Shown one piece after another: positions 1-10,973 of a stretch of DNA of 64,000 nt. Where the stretch lies: NCBI RefSeq assembly GCF_000313135.1, contig NW_004457490.1, positions 186,311 to 250,310 of the forward strand, written 5' to 3'. The position numbers and the translations under genes were made by a program. Source of the stretch: Acanthamoeba castellanii str. Neff (taxonomy: Eukaryota; Discosea; Longamoebia; Acanthamoebidae). How positions within the stretch are numbered: the first letter of the stretch is position 1; the number at the start of each line of letters is the position of its first letter. The notes under the pieces were generated by a model that did no database searches, was not told the origin of the DNA, and saw only the letters and a program-made list of their open reading frames with translations.

Positions 1-512
1 ACCCTCTTCTCGGCGAGGGCGGGCGAGTCAGCGCCGAAGATGAGCTTGGCGGTGTGGGCGGTGAAGTCGGGCAGACCTTCGATGGGCAGGTACTCCTTGT
101 TCAGGCTCACATCGTTGGCCACGAGCTGCTCCACCTTTTTCGTTGCGAAATGGAAGTGTGAGACAACTGATTCAATCGACGATTGTTGACGATCTTGACC
201 GCTTTCAAAGCTAGTGATCATCAAAACACAATAAACAAGAAAGAAGATTGGCGGTACCTTTCTAACGACGTTGAGGACGAGGGGGAGTCCCTCCTCAGTA
301 CGGTAGGCGCCGACGCCGAGGTTGAGCTTGTCAGTGCTGGGATCGGCCTTGTAAGCCACGTTGATGCCGAGGATGGGATCCTCAGGGGCCACAGGCACGT
401 TGCTAATGTACTGGCTCATCTTCTTGTTGCTGCTGCACTCGTTGGGAGAAACAATGCACGAATTGACGATGCGGCGCACGCTCTTCTTGACGCTCGATTC
501 GGTGTGGGACAT
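1..512 (-). CDS. Aspartate aminotransferase, N-terminal part (gene leaves the window)
   Basis: Pyridoxal-phosphate enzyme moving an amino group between aspartate and 2-oxoglutarate. Exons 258..512 and 1..134 join in phase across a GT-AG intron. The encoded N-terminus contains the family stretch [26 protein letters not shown], then a segment matching the helix before the PLP domain ([20 protein letters not shown] and FGADSPAL). The catalytic lysine lies outside the window. The start at 512 adds about 33 residues with several Ser, Lys and Arg before a second in-frame Met ([10 protein letters not shown]). The longer form could be a mitochondrial presequence and the shorter one a cytosolic enzyme; the sequence does not decide. 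Family certain, compartment unknown. Confidence 0.9.
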   Translation of the reverse strand, partial: MSHTESSVKKSVRRIVNSCIVSPNECSSNKKMSQYISNVPVAPEDPILGINVAYKADPSTDKLNLGVGAYRTEEGLPLVLNVVRKVPPIFFLVYCVLMITSFESGQDRQQSSIESVVSHFHFATKKVEQLVANDVSLNKEYLPIEGLPDFTAHTAKLIFGADSPALAEKR

Positions 513-891
513 TCACAATCGATTGCGATTGATTGGGTTGAGAATGAAAAGAAGCACGCAACTTAGAAACGGCCAGAGCAAAATAAAATAAAATATAATC
601 GTGAAAAAGACTCCTCGAACCCGATCAAACCACCGTGGCGATGATGGACGCTCGACGCCCCTTTTGAATCTCACGATTCTACGGCGGTGTGAGCGAGGCG
701 GCCGACTATCGCTCTTAATCGCCACCCTCTACAAGTACCTTCCCCTCCCATTCCCCTAGGGGAAAAGAATTTGCACCGGGTTCTGCTCTTGGGCCTACAC
801 TTGGTCGCTGCAGTGAAGCTCTGACCGATGATGGCGTTTGTTTGTGTCAGAGCTCTGATACCGCAGCCAAACGAAGAGTTTACATGGATCT
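513..891. other. Intergenic region between divergent genes
   Basis: Lies between the aminotransferase start and the rightward gene that follows. Open frames here are short and carry no family motif. It probably holds both promoters. The left edge of the next gene is uncertain, so part of 700-890 may be its 5' leader or first exon. Confidence 0.4.
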
Positions 892-2118
892 TTGAGCTGG
901 GCTCCACCGGCAAACGAAGTGCTTCGATCGGCAGGACATAGACTAGAGGCAGAGCGTTACCTTTCAGTTCGACTTCAGCACCACCCAGAGCACCGTCACT
1001 TCTTGGAGAAGCACGGCTACAACTTCTGCACACGGGAGGGCAGCGACGTCGCCAACCACCGGGTGACCTTCACCAAAACCTTCACACTGACCAGCTTGAC
1101 GGACAACGTGGCCGTCACTTGGCAGGACTCGAGGAAGACCCGCAGCGGGCGACTGCTCGCTCGGGGCAAGGGGCAGTATCAAGAAGCACCCCGCTCCCGC
1201 TCCCGTAGTTGTGGTACACTCTCTAACGCGCACACCATTGTATACTACCTATTCCCACCGTTGCTCCGTCTTGCCTCGCCTGGTGTGCCTCGGATCAGCA
1301 GTACATCGCTGGCACTGGTTAGCTCTGAGCTGATCTTGACAATCAATGGTGGGGCCGAGTTGAACCCCGACGCGCGCGAAGCCCCGGTGTTGCAGATCAC
1401 CGGCGTGGAGACATTGTGCATTGCCAGCAGCGACGCCGTAACCAGCAGTAAGACCACGCCAAGGTGCGCCTCCAGCCTCGGCATGCAGGTGCAGGTGCAG
1501 ACCACCTGTGGCGTGTCGCGTCTGGCCACCGTCGCCTTCCCCACGTGCTCGCCCGCGTGCAGCGTCAACGGCATTCTACCGCGACGACGCGGGCCGGCCC
1601 ACCCGCGCGGTGGTCACGCAAGCCGGCGGCCGATCCCCAGGTGCGCCTGATCGCGCCGCACACGTTCGAGAGCCGTGCGTGGCACAGTGTCGGTGACGCC
1701 CGCGGCGGCTCGGCGGCGATCGAGGTGGGCGACGTGCTCGCGTTCGAGAACGCCGACTCGGCCGATCACGTGCTGTCGATCAGCGGGCCACAGCCGGTGG
1801 CCGACCTTTATCTGGAGCGCGGCACGATCGTGAGGACGCCATCGTTCCTCAAGCCGGGCGGCTACAGGGTGGAGTCCAACCGCAACATGGTCAACGCCAG
1901 CTTCAGCGTCGCGTTCAGGTTCGCGTGCGCGATCGATGCGGAGGAGCCGCGCGCGGCAGCGGCAGACGACACTACCCTCGTGGTCGCGCTGGCGGCCGCG
2001 GTGGTCGCGGCGGTCGTGGTCGCGGTGGTGCTGATAAAGAGGGGCCGAGAACCCGTTCGCCAGTCCGATCGACCCTGGCTCCACCATCGCCCGAAAGCCC
2101 GGCACCATCAACTCCTGA
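892..2118 (+). pseudogene. Cupredoxin-like single-pass membrane protein, several frame breaks
   Basis: Frame 1 carries plausible extracellular sequence around 970-1130 and 1340-1570. Frame 2 continues it near 1570-1640. Frame 0 then gives about 110 residues with a cupredoxin-like look (AIEVGDVLAFENADSADHV, later PSFLKPGGYRVES) and an Ala/Val-rich membrane helix at about 1975-2035 followed by KRG. A natural C-terminus ending ...RKPGTINS is reached only in frame 1, after the GGGG run at 2041. Each change is a +1 shift. No convincing GT-AG intron explains them, although one or two introns are likely before 1340. I cannot see a full set of type-1 copper ligands. It may be an intact gene with assembly indels or a decaying copy. 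Function beyond a cupredoxin fold is not claimed. Confidence 0.4.
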
Positions 2119-2207
2119 CCTGCACTAACTGTCCTACGCGCTTTGGTGTGATGATTAATCATCTTTTTATTCACACCAGACTCGCGGGTTGTGTGTCTCG
2201 TGTGCCA

Positions 2208-3168
2208 TCACTGGCAGTAGCCGTTCATGATGGGCGAGGCGCCGACGCATCGGGTGCAGAGGCCCGTGCAGTCGTTCGACGTCTGGCACATGTTGTTGCA
2301 GTTGCACGACTGCATGGCGCCGCAGGTGCAGCTCATCGACGGGCACATGAGCCGCGAGTTGAACGCCGCCGAGCACAGGATGAGCGACTGGCACACCTTG
2401 AGCGGGAACTGGCCGCTCAGCGAGTTGTAGGCCACCCAGAGCGAGGTGAGCGACAGCGACGCGAGCCAGTCGGGCACCGGGCCGGTGAGCCGGTTGCTGG
2501 CCAGGTCGAGCTCGGCCAGGCCCGTCAGGTACTGGAACGAGGCCGGAATGGTGCCGCCCAGCTGGTTGTTGCCCAGGTAGAGGTAGGCCAGGCTCGTCGA
2601 GTTGGTGCCCAGCGGGGGGATGCCGCCGCCCAGGTGGTTGTAGGCCAGATCCAGGGTGCGCAGGGACTGGATGTCGCCCAGCGAGCGCGGGATGCCGCCG
2701 ATGAGCATGTTGCCGCGGAAGTGGAGGCCCTCGATGTAGGGCACGTTGCTGATCGAGGCCGGCAGCACGCCGCCCAGGCCGTTGCGGTCGAGCTTCAGCT
2801 TGATCACATACCCGCCCGCGCACGTCACTCCATACCTTATTAAATGTGTATACACAATAAATATAAATAAAAAACACCAATAAACAATACGGCAAGACCG
2901 GAGATTAGCCGCTCACGCAAGGCCAGTGAGAAGGGGGGGGGGCGCACCAGGGGCGGTTGCCGGCCTTGCGGCCGCAGGGGTCGTCGTTCTGCGAGGCCCA
3001 GCCGGTGTTGTTGATCCAGTTGGGGCCGCCGGTCGACTGGTACAGGTCGTAGAGGGCCTGCACCTGCGAATCGGCCTGCGCGTCGACCACGCGTGCCTGG
3101 GCGCCGACCAATATCAGGCCAGCCGCCACCGCGAACACGAAGAAGAAGACAGAACTGTGTTGATGCAT
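2208..3168 (-). CDS. Secreted leucine-rich-repeat protein with Cys-rich tail
   Basis: Exons 2948..3168 and 2208..2835. The intron starts just before a run of C and ends in an AT-rich stretch. The splice creates the typical LRR N-cap ...GNRPWYGVTC, which is why I chose the donor at 2947 over the later one. Residues 1-30 are a signal peptide (MHQHSSVFFFVFAVAAG). Plant/SDS22-type repeats follow (LRTLDLAYNHLGGGIPP, LAYLYLGNNQLGGTIP, LAELDLASNRLTGPVP), then about 45 residues very rich in Cys (CTCGAMQSCNCNNMC). There is no membrane anchor, so it is probably an extracellular binding or adhesion protein. The ligand is unknown. Confidence 0.85.
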
Positions 3169-3185
3169 CTTGGCCTAGAAGAGAA

Positions 3186-3235
3186 AGCGAAACAAAAAAG
3201 AGTCGAACGAAGCGAAACAAAAAAGAGTCGAACGA
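3186..3235. repeat. Exact 25-bp tandem duplication
   Basis: Two identical adjacent 25-mers (3186-3210, 3211-3235) beginning AGCGAAAC and ending GTCGAACGA. They lie 18-67 bp upstream of the LRR gene start, in its 5' leader or promoter. This could be a duplicated factor site or a recent slippage product. Confidence 0.8.
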
Positions 3236-3294
3236 AGGTTTGTCCCTATTCCCCGCCCCGACAAGTCGAGTTACGACCCCAACGCGGCCCAATT

Positions 3295-3985
3295 ATGGCT
3301 TTTTCGGTGAAGTTAAGTTTTCCACCCGATTGGCCAGGACTGTCCAAGGTGGATGTTGAGTGGCGTCCCCTGTCGTCCCCACCCATCGCCCCTCATGGTG
3401 CTCACCGCCAGTCCTCGGCCGCTGGTCCCTCGGGAAAATTGGCGTGGGGCTTAGCCTGCCACTCGGCCTCGCCGTTGAGATCAGAGTTGCGAGCTAGGAC
3501 AGTGGCTCGCGGCTCCTTCTTCCTTCGCGTGGAGCTCCAGCACTCGCCCGATTGGATGGTATCGTACGAGTTAATGGAGCTGCCCTTCGCCGTCACTGGT
3601 TATCATGTCATCTGCTCTGACAACGACCTTATGCTCGATTGAATGTCAAATCTAGCAACAACGTGGCGCAGACCGTGCCCAAGTTCACCAGCTTTTACTG
3701 TACGCCCGTCCATCGCTGTCGGCGGCAAATAGTAGGAGGCTATGTACCGGTAGCGTTGCACGGTAGACCACAAATTTGACAAATTGCAAATTCGACCGAA
3801 CTAGTGACCCGGGAGCGGGGTTGTTGTCGATGACCTCCAGAAAGCTGTACAGCTTTTTCCACATGGACTTGTTCCAAATGGGAATTTCCAGTCAATCGCC
3901 CAATGAGCAAATGGGAGTGTCAAGCATTATCACTGTGAATGGTGTGACGGAGCCGCAACAGGGTAGCGGTTGCACACTTGGATAG
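3295..3985 (+). pseudogene. Doubtful gene remnant
   Basis: An open stretch from a Met at 3295 encodes about 115 residues (MAFSVKLSFPPDWPGLSK...). After a stop at 3640 another frame reads NVKSSNNVAQTVPKFTSFYC. A third block at about 3830-3985 reads FQMGISSQSPNEQMGVSS and ends in a stop. No clean splice sites join them and I recognise no family. It may be a decayed gene or one with introns I could not place. It sits in the 937-bp gap between the LRR gene and chitin synthase. Confidence 0.2.
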
Positions 3986-4105
3986 CCAATCACCGCGTGC
4001 AATGCATGTCTTTTAAGGGCGTGCCGACTGTGAGTCTAGTCCACTTGCACTCCTCCACCCCACCACATCACCGTCATCTATCTTACCCAGCGATCTCACC
4101 CAGCC

Positions 4106-7045
4106 ATGGAGGGAGACGCAGATTACATTAACCAGCAAGACCATGACCTGGAGGCTTCAACTTCGGCCGAACTGGAGATTAGCAATCGACGTGGAAACGG
4201 GGATTCGCGAAAGGTTCGCCCAGACGCCATAACATCTTCTCTCACGCACGCTATTCATGAGCTCCCAATGTGATTAGCGCAGACGATTCAGGAAACCCTC
4301 GAGTGGCTGAGATCGGGCCTCAAGAACATGCGCTCAGGCCAGCCCAAATCAATTGGATTCTTCAACGAGAAGACCCCAACCAGGGCACCGAGTCCAACCT
4401 CATCCTCGTCATCTTCCCGCACCAGGACACGGTACTTCAGCGACCGAACGACTACAGAACACTGCCAAACAGACATTGCCACTGTCATCACCCTCTACAA
4501 CGAGGAGAGCGAGGAGGCCGAGAGGACGGTGGAGTCACTGGCCAACCAGAGCTTCCATCCGGACACCAAGCACGCCATCGTGCTCATCTGCGACGGAATC
4601 GAGAAGATGTCGAGCAGCATGAAGAGATTTCTCATCTCATTGTTCCCCAACCTGCCCGACCTAGAACACCTGCTCACGGACCACTCCGACAACCTTCTTC
4701 AAGTGATGGCCTCGCCAGGGCAATCAGGTAATACCGTTGAAATCTGTATTTTATAATCCTTTTTAATGTATAGATTTAGATATATAAATAAGTTATTGAC
4801 CTGTGTGCCACATTTCACAGCAGAGCAGTCCGAGTTGCTGCGACTGAAGAAGGACCTCACCAGCATCGTCGCAGGTGACAATGGCGATCGAGAGCAGGGG
4901 CAGGTCCACCTGACTTTCGTTGTGCAGAACCTCACCCTCTCCGGCGCCAGACGCCCAATTGAGGTCAAGCTGCCTAAGTCCGGTCGACAAGTCAGAATGG
5001 ACATGTCGCTCATCCTCAAACTGGACAATAGGTTCAAACACAACAGTCACGAGGTCACTCTTCCCTATCCTCACACCCATTCACTCTTGTGCACCACAAC
5101 TCACCACACGCGCACCACGACACGCACACCACAGTGGGGCTTCAGGGCCTTTGCAGACGACTTGAAGGCCGAGATGGTGTTCGCGTCGGATGTGGGAACG
5201 CTCTACAAGAAGAGCTGCCTCCCTGAACTCAAGCGCTACCTCGACAGGCATGCTGACGTGAGCGCCGTGACCGGGCGTCAGCGCGTGATGACCCCCAAGC
5301 AGCAGGCATTTAATCCCGCTTGCTCATCAATCTCTCGCCTACAATTGTTAGAGCTCTAACAACTTGTGACTGTCCAGGGGTGCGAGGATGAGTCGTGGTA
5401 CTCTTTGGATAGGTGGTACAGGAATGCGCAGTGCTACGACTACGAGAGCTCTTTCGCTAGCTTCATGGCCGCTTTCCACATGGCCGGTATGCTGCCCGTC
5501 ATTCCTGGACCATGCGGCCTCTACCGCAGGCAGGACATGGCCGTGCCGGGTGGCCCTTGGGTATGAGCCAGTTTGCATTTATCTGCGACTGTTTTTCAGT
5601 ACTGGTCCTAACAGCACTGCTGGATGACAGGACTACTACTTCGAGACCGTGCACACACCGCCCGAGAACCAGGATATCACCATGGGCAACCTTCTGCTGG
5701 CCGAAGATCGCGTCCTCTGCTGGGCTGCAGCGCTGAAGACACGAGAGCGCAGATACACCGCCATCGTGCCTCGAGCTGTGTTCTACTTCGCTGGTACGGT
5801 CAGTCGCACAACCCTCACGCTGTGGTGGTGGTGGTCTGATCGCTTTCTTCTCCATCCACGTGCAGCGGAAACTCAGCTCAAGACGCTGGCCTTCCAGAGA
5901 CGAAGGTGGATCAACGGGACCGTGGCCGGCTACATCTACTTGGCGCTCCGCAATCCAGCTCTTATCTTCGACTCGCCTCACACCTGGTTCACCAAGTGGT
6001 TCCTCTGGCTGCTGGTCATGTGCCAGCTGCTCATGTTCGCCGTGGTGGCCATATCGCCGGCGCTGTTCCTCATCACGCTCGATCTCTCGCTGGAGATCAT
6101 CAGTAACGCGCTCTCGGCCGACTCTGCGGCCTACTCGACCATTCTCTTCGTCATCGCCATCGGAACGTACTTATGGTTCATGATCGGCCACCATCTCAAA
6201 TCGCGCTTCATCGCTTTCCTCTTCTACCTCAAGATGTGCATCCACGCCCTGACAATCATCGCGTCCGTCGCGGCGGCAGTCATCACGTGTACGTAGTCCC
6301 ACACACACACGCACACGCACACGCACACGCACACGCACACCACACACACACACCACACACACGCCACATGCAGGAATGAGACTGACGCAATGGAGAACTC
6401 GCAGTGAGTCGCATGGAGTATTTCCGGATGTCCTGGTCGAGCTTGCACGAAACCGAGGGGCCGCTGGCGATGGCGATCCTGCTCGCCCTCCTGCCAGTTG
6501 TCATCTCCATCACCACCGGCGGCAATTCGTTCTTCCTGATGATCCGCTGCTTCGTGCACTACTACCTCTTCCTGCCGACCCTGGTGGCCACCTTTGGCGC
6601 CTACTCCTTCGCCCGCACCTTCGACCTCAGCTGGGGCAATCGGCCGCCGTCCCAGATCAAAGCTGAGGCCAGCACGAGCGGGGAGTCCGAGGACGCGCTC
6701 ATCAAGGCCAAGGAGAAGCTGCGAGAGCAGTCCCAGGCCACCTGCGGCCTGATCGTGATGGCCAACGTACTGCTCATGCTCGTGGTGCTGATGTCGCGCC
6801 ACGTGGCTGCCTTCTTCCTGCTGCTCGGCGGGCTGGTCTTCATCTGGTCGGCCATCCAGATGGTGCTCAGCTTCGTCTGGTACGTCTACTGGTCCATCAA
6901 GTCCGGGACCAACTGGCTGTGGAACGGCCTGGTGTACCTCCTCTGTTGCTGCTGCCCTCACCGTACCAAGGGGTACGCAGAGGAATACGCAGTCATCGGC
7001 GAGGGAGCGCTCACTGTAGCACCGATCATCAGCTCCCAAGAGTGA
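4106..7045 (+). CDS. Chitin synthase (family 2 glycosyltransferase), 788 aa
   Basis: Membrane enzyme that polymerises UDP-GlcNAc. Exons 4106..4213, 4283..4727, 4821..5053, 5135..5305, 5378..5560, 5631..5793, 5866..6288, 6405..7045, all in phase. Visible fungal-type CHS motifs: VTLYNEE-like start (TVITLYNEESEE), VTGRQRVMTPKQQGC, PVIPGPCGLYR, EDR at about 405-407 and QRRRW at about 445-449, the acceptor/processivity site. Multiple C-terminal membrane helices follow, ending in CCCCPHR. The intron after exon 4 has a GC donor. AATAAA lies 14 bp past the stop. Substrate is inferred from the family motifs; a related N-acetylhexosamine polymer cannot be excluded. Confidence 0.93.
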
Positions 7046-7058
7046 TGCCCCTCGAGGG

Positions 7059-7064
7059 AATAAA
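7059..7064 (+). terminator. Polyadenylation signal AATAAA of chitin synthase
   Basis: Canonical AATAAA 14 bases after the stop, at the border to AT-rich sequence. Confidence 0.6.
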
Positions 7065-8112
7065 TGTTCTTGATTAAATTAAATTAAATTTCAATTTCAA
7101 TTTCTTTTTTCTTTTTAAAAGCTTGTTTTTTAATGAGTACCAAAAAAGGAATTTGCCAACTTGCTGTCCCACAATGGGAAAGGCACAAGCCAACCGACGA
7201 GGCCTTGAGAGCCGATGGGAGAGTGTAGGCGGGCGGGGTGATGTGTGAGGACACGAAGGGAGCCTGCAGCCGGCGCTGGTTGATACCCAGCGCCGAGCCA
7301 AGCGTCGTCGCCATAGCGCTTAGTTGACCCAAGTCCAGTTGGGCGCGGACACGCGCTCGATATTCGGGGACTGAGGGACCCGCGGACAACAGGTCACCCC
7401 GATCGCGGACTAGTGCCGCCTTGGGTCCCGAACCACGGGGGCGTGTTGTGCGCCACCAGTGCTCGCACGCCACACCCCCCACAACAACAACAGCACAGGA
7501 CCAATCCAAAAAACGATAACTGGTCAGTCGGTTCCGTCCTTACCCAAACCCCACCCTTTTGCTTGTTGATGGTGATGAGGGTGTGACGTACCAGCGAGGC
7601 AGAGAATGAACATCTTGCGTGGAAGGAAGATGGACTCTGATGAGACACAAATAAGAGAGTGTCGACCACAACAAGACAAGAATAGGTAGAAGAAGTCCAA
7701 ACAAAAGTGTTGACAGGAGGGATTTGTGATTGTGAGTGGGTGGGGGTGGGTGTAGGATTGTCAATCTATTTTACAAACAAAAGAATAAAACTACTGCTTC
7801 CAAGAACTAGTACTACTGAGGTAGAAGCTCCGCATGGCTTCCGCGGCTGAGAAGAGAGGGAATAGAATAGAAGATGACATGACGAATTGGAGAGTACTCT
7901 CCCCAAATCGCAAAACTGAGCTAGAAAGAAAGAGCACAGAGAAGAAGAAGAAACAACAATGACAGAGGAATATCAAAAAATACATAAAGAACAAAACAAG
8001 AGGAACAGCACGTAGAGAATAGTGAAATGGAAGGAGAAAGATGGGTTAAAAAAACGTTGGAAAATCCAGGAGGGGAAATGCTACGTACTTGGTGTGATGC
8101 ATCAGAGAACGC
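7065..8112. other. Gap between convergent genes, no supported gene
   Basis: About 1 kb between the chitin synthase 3' end and the RRM gene 3' end. Several minus-strand ORFs of 70-140 codons occur, but their translations are low complexity (CCCCGGCG, LSFLCL-type), lack motifs and cannot be spliced together convincingly. 7080-7130 is rich in A and T. Likely 3' UTRs and spacer. Confidence 0.5.
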
Positions 8113-8629
8113 TCACATTCCGTAGCTTCCGTACGACTGCTGCTGAATCTGAATCTGCTGCTGCTGCTGCATTTGCTGTTGTTGCATTTGCTGCTGCTGC
8201 TGCGGTGGCTGCTGCTGTTTTACGAGAAACATGCTTAACATGTGAGTACAATGTCAAGAGAAAGATGCTAACCGTCGGCTGGCGTGGGCGTACAAGTTGT
8301 TGCTGTGGCCAGGCTGTAGGAGTGAACGAATAACAAGCGTTGATGGTTAGTTGATGATCGTGGTCGCGAGAGAGGTAGTACGCACCTTGTTGTTGCTGCG
8401 GATAGGAATAGGCCTGCTGTTGGGCCACCGGCTGCTGGTACCCGGCGTAGGACCCGTAGCCGGACTGCTGGGCCGCCGCCGGGTAGCCGTAGACCGACTG
8501 TGCCTGATGCGCGGGCGCTGCAGGCTGCTGGTGGGACCACTGGCTGCCATAGTATCCGCCAGTGTTCATCTGGTAGGGGTCCTGGTAGTAGCCACCCGAC
8601 TGCTGGTAGACGCCACCTGCTACATCCAT

Positions 8630-8690
<61 letters not shown>

Positions 8691-9444
8691 TCAGAACGCG
8701 ACATAGAGCTACACCGCAAAGACAGGTCGCAAGCAAGCGCTAGAGCGGTACCTGACGGAGGCTGTGTCGAGGGGTAGGCGGACTGGGAAGGCGGTGGCGC
8801 TGTTTGGTGCCCATATGGGGAGGACTGGCCTTGATGCGGCGGCCGGTCGAGCAACCCGCCTGGCCGTCCGCCCATACCCATCCCCTGGTGGTGCATCGGC
8901 GCCTGCTGGTGCTGCTGCTGCATGCGCATGCCGCCGCCGCCGCCGCCGCCACCCATTCCTGGTCCCTTCCTGAACGCATCGCCGACGTTCATCTGCACAT
9001 AGACCGTTGTCTTTGTGAGTTGGGGGTGTGGCGTGGGGTGTGGCGTGTGGCATGAACGCACGTTCTTGCCCATCAAGGGTATGGTCCCCATCCGCTTGAC
9101 AGCGGCGGCAGTCTCCGGGTTGGCGAAGGTAACAAACCCGTATCTTGGGTGCACATGATCATGTCAGCTAATGATTGCGCTGGGCGGCGTGAGAGCGGTA
9201 CCCTTTCGATTTGCCGGTCTGCTTGTCCATGATAAGCTTACACTCGATCACGGGACCGTAGTTGTTTTCGAAAAAACTGTGCAGCGTAGCGTCATTGACC
9301 TGTGGATTGGGAAGGGGTGGTTTGATTTCAATTTACAATTTAAAATCGTCCCCAACAAATCGGTAGACAGAACCGATCGCGTACCTTCCAGCTAACCCCT
9401 CCCACAAACACTCTGTGCTCGCCAAGCGAATCTGAGCCTTCCAT
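8113..9444 (-). CDS. DAZ-like RRM protein with Gln/Tyr/Gly-rich tail, 277 aa
   Basis: RNA-binding protein. Exons 9385..9444, 9202..9299, 9062..9143, 8752..8992, 8386..8616, 8294..8313, 8113..8214. One RRM at about residues 10-90: RNP2 VFVGGV, RNP1 KGYGFVTF, ending NVGDAFRKG, closest in feel to DAZ/Boule or DAZAP1 RRMs. The rest is prion-like: GMGGGGGGGG, then repeated YG/QQ blocks and a final (Q)n stretch coded by CAG, ending QQQSYGSYGM. Exon 6 is only 20 nt. A (TG)n tract sits in the intron before exon 5. Head-to-head with the methyltransferase, 186 bp between starts. Probably an mRNA regulator; targets unknown. Confidence 0.85.
8632..8689. repeat. (TG)n microsatellite in an intron
   Basis: About 29 TG units inside the intron between exons 4 and 5 of the RRM gene, giving (CA)n on the sense strand. 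Confidence 0.95.
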
Positions 9445-9630
9445 TTGTGCTGCGGGTCAGTGCAGCCGTAGGCCCAGTTCGATCAATTACAAATTTCTTT
9501 TCTTCCGAACCTTTTCCTTCCGTTTCCTTCAATCAAAAGAAAAAGAGGGGAAACGCATTTTCCCTCTTTATGCTTTTGGCCTGTTGGCGGACATTTTGGC
9601 GAACAAAACAAAGCCAACTACACTCAGCTC

Positions 9631-10843
9631 ATGGCGGCCACGGCACCACAACACCGAGAGATAACCTCAGAGGACTTGAGCTTTCTCGCCCAGTACTCCG
9701 CCTTCCTTGGCAAGGGTCAAGCAGTGCCGGCCGACGACCTCGAAGAGCGTCTGCGCCAGCATGTGCTGCACCAGTGGCGCACCTGCCTGGCCGAGGTGCC
9801 TCCGCCTCTTTCCTGAGATCTCTTTCGTGGTGCCCGTGCCACAATGCGTTTGCTAAGCGATTCCTATGAATGTGACTGTGACTGTGACACCAACGTCTAT
9901 GCGCCAACACCAGGCCACAGTCTTGTACAGGTGCGTGCGTGAGCTGATGTTTCTGCGCCCCCGAATCGAGCGGCACTTCCACTACCCCGAGGTGCTGGCC
10001 ACCATCAAGTCTGCCGACCCCCACGCTCGCTACTTGGTGTGTATCCCCCTTTGTACGTGCGATGTGGTGTATTAGTTTGTGCGGGGCTGATCAGGCCTGG
10101 ACGTTTGGCACATGCGGGTACAGGATCTGGGTTGCTGCTTCGGCACCGACACCAGGCGAGTCGTTGTTGATGGGTGGAAGCAAGAGAAGGTGGTCGCTGT
10201 CGATGTTATCCCCGACTTCTGGTTCGTACTCCTTCGAACGCTCGCATCGCGATCGTGCACTCACATGCATTGATCGATGATGGTGGTGATGTGTATCAGG
10301 AACTACGGCCTCCAGCTGTACGAGGACGCTGCAACAATCAAGGTGGGGACCCGCATCGGTGACGTCACATCCGATTCCGCGTTCGTGGAATCCTTGGTGG
10401 CCGGTGGGCAGTTCGCGCACGTGTGGACCGGCGCCGTGTTGCATGTGCTCACCGAGGCCAAGGTGGAGGCCCTCCTGCGCAGCGTGTTCGCCATGCTGCG
10501 GCCGGGCGGCAGCTACTTCGGCACGTGCGTGGGTACCAGCGGCCAGCCCAGCGACTGGCAGCCCGAGTACCGCAACCGCGGCCAGGCCTACCTGCACACC
10601 GCCGAGTCCCTCAAGGAGCTGCTCGAGCGCATCGGCTTTGTCGAAGTCGTCGTGACCGAGCAGTCCGCACGAGCCCCAGCGCCCTTGCAGGTAGGCTCTT
10701 CTTGTGTGATCCCTAACATGTTGCTCACGAACTCATCAGTGGCGCACTGGTCTGACGACTCTCTTGCGCAGGAGGACCCGGCTGATCTGGCTATACCCAA
10801 GCGAATGCTCGCCTTTGCAGGCAAGACCCCTTCGGCCCAGTGA
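9631..10843 (+). CDS. SAM-dependent methyltransferase, UMTA-like, 293 aa
   Basis: Exons 9631..9795, 9914..10040, 10095..10221, 10300..10690, 10772..10843. The SAM-binding motif I is VQDLGCCFGTDTRRVV, followed by DGW and VVAVDVIPDFWNYGLQLYED (motif II). After that come VWTGAVLHVLTEAKVEALLR and MLRPGGSYFGTCVG, the usual post-motif strands. The order matches fungal UMTA-type class I methyltransferases. The start at 9631 is the first Met and gives an N-terminal helical region (LAQYSAFLGKGQAVPADDLEERL). Substrate cannot be read from the sequence. Confidence 0.85.
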
Positions 10844-10973
10844 TGACAAAGCTTGTCCCCCCCAAGCTCAACCGCCAACACGGAACTAATTCCGGGAGGA
10901 TTACTTTTTGTGAAATGGGATTTTCTTATCGTTTCTTTTTATGCGTTGGACTGTTCCGTTGTTGATTGGCGAG

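Noticed and set aside
2167..2895. Alternative reading of the LRR exon (242 codons)
   Set aside because: The other frame contains the LRR consensus; this one is Arg/Pro/His-rich.
6224..7039. 271-codon ORF on the minus strand with Cys/Val repeats
   Set aside because: Antisense of chitin synthase and an intronic CA repeat.
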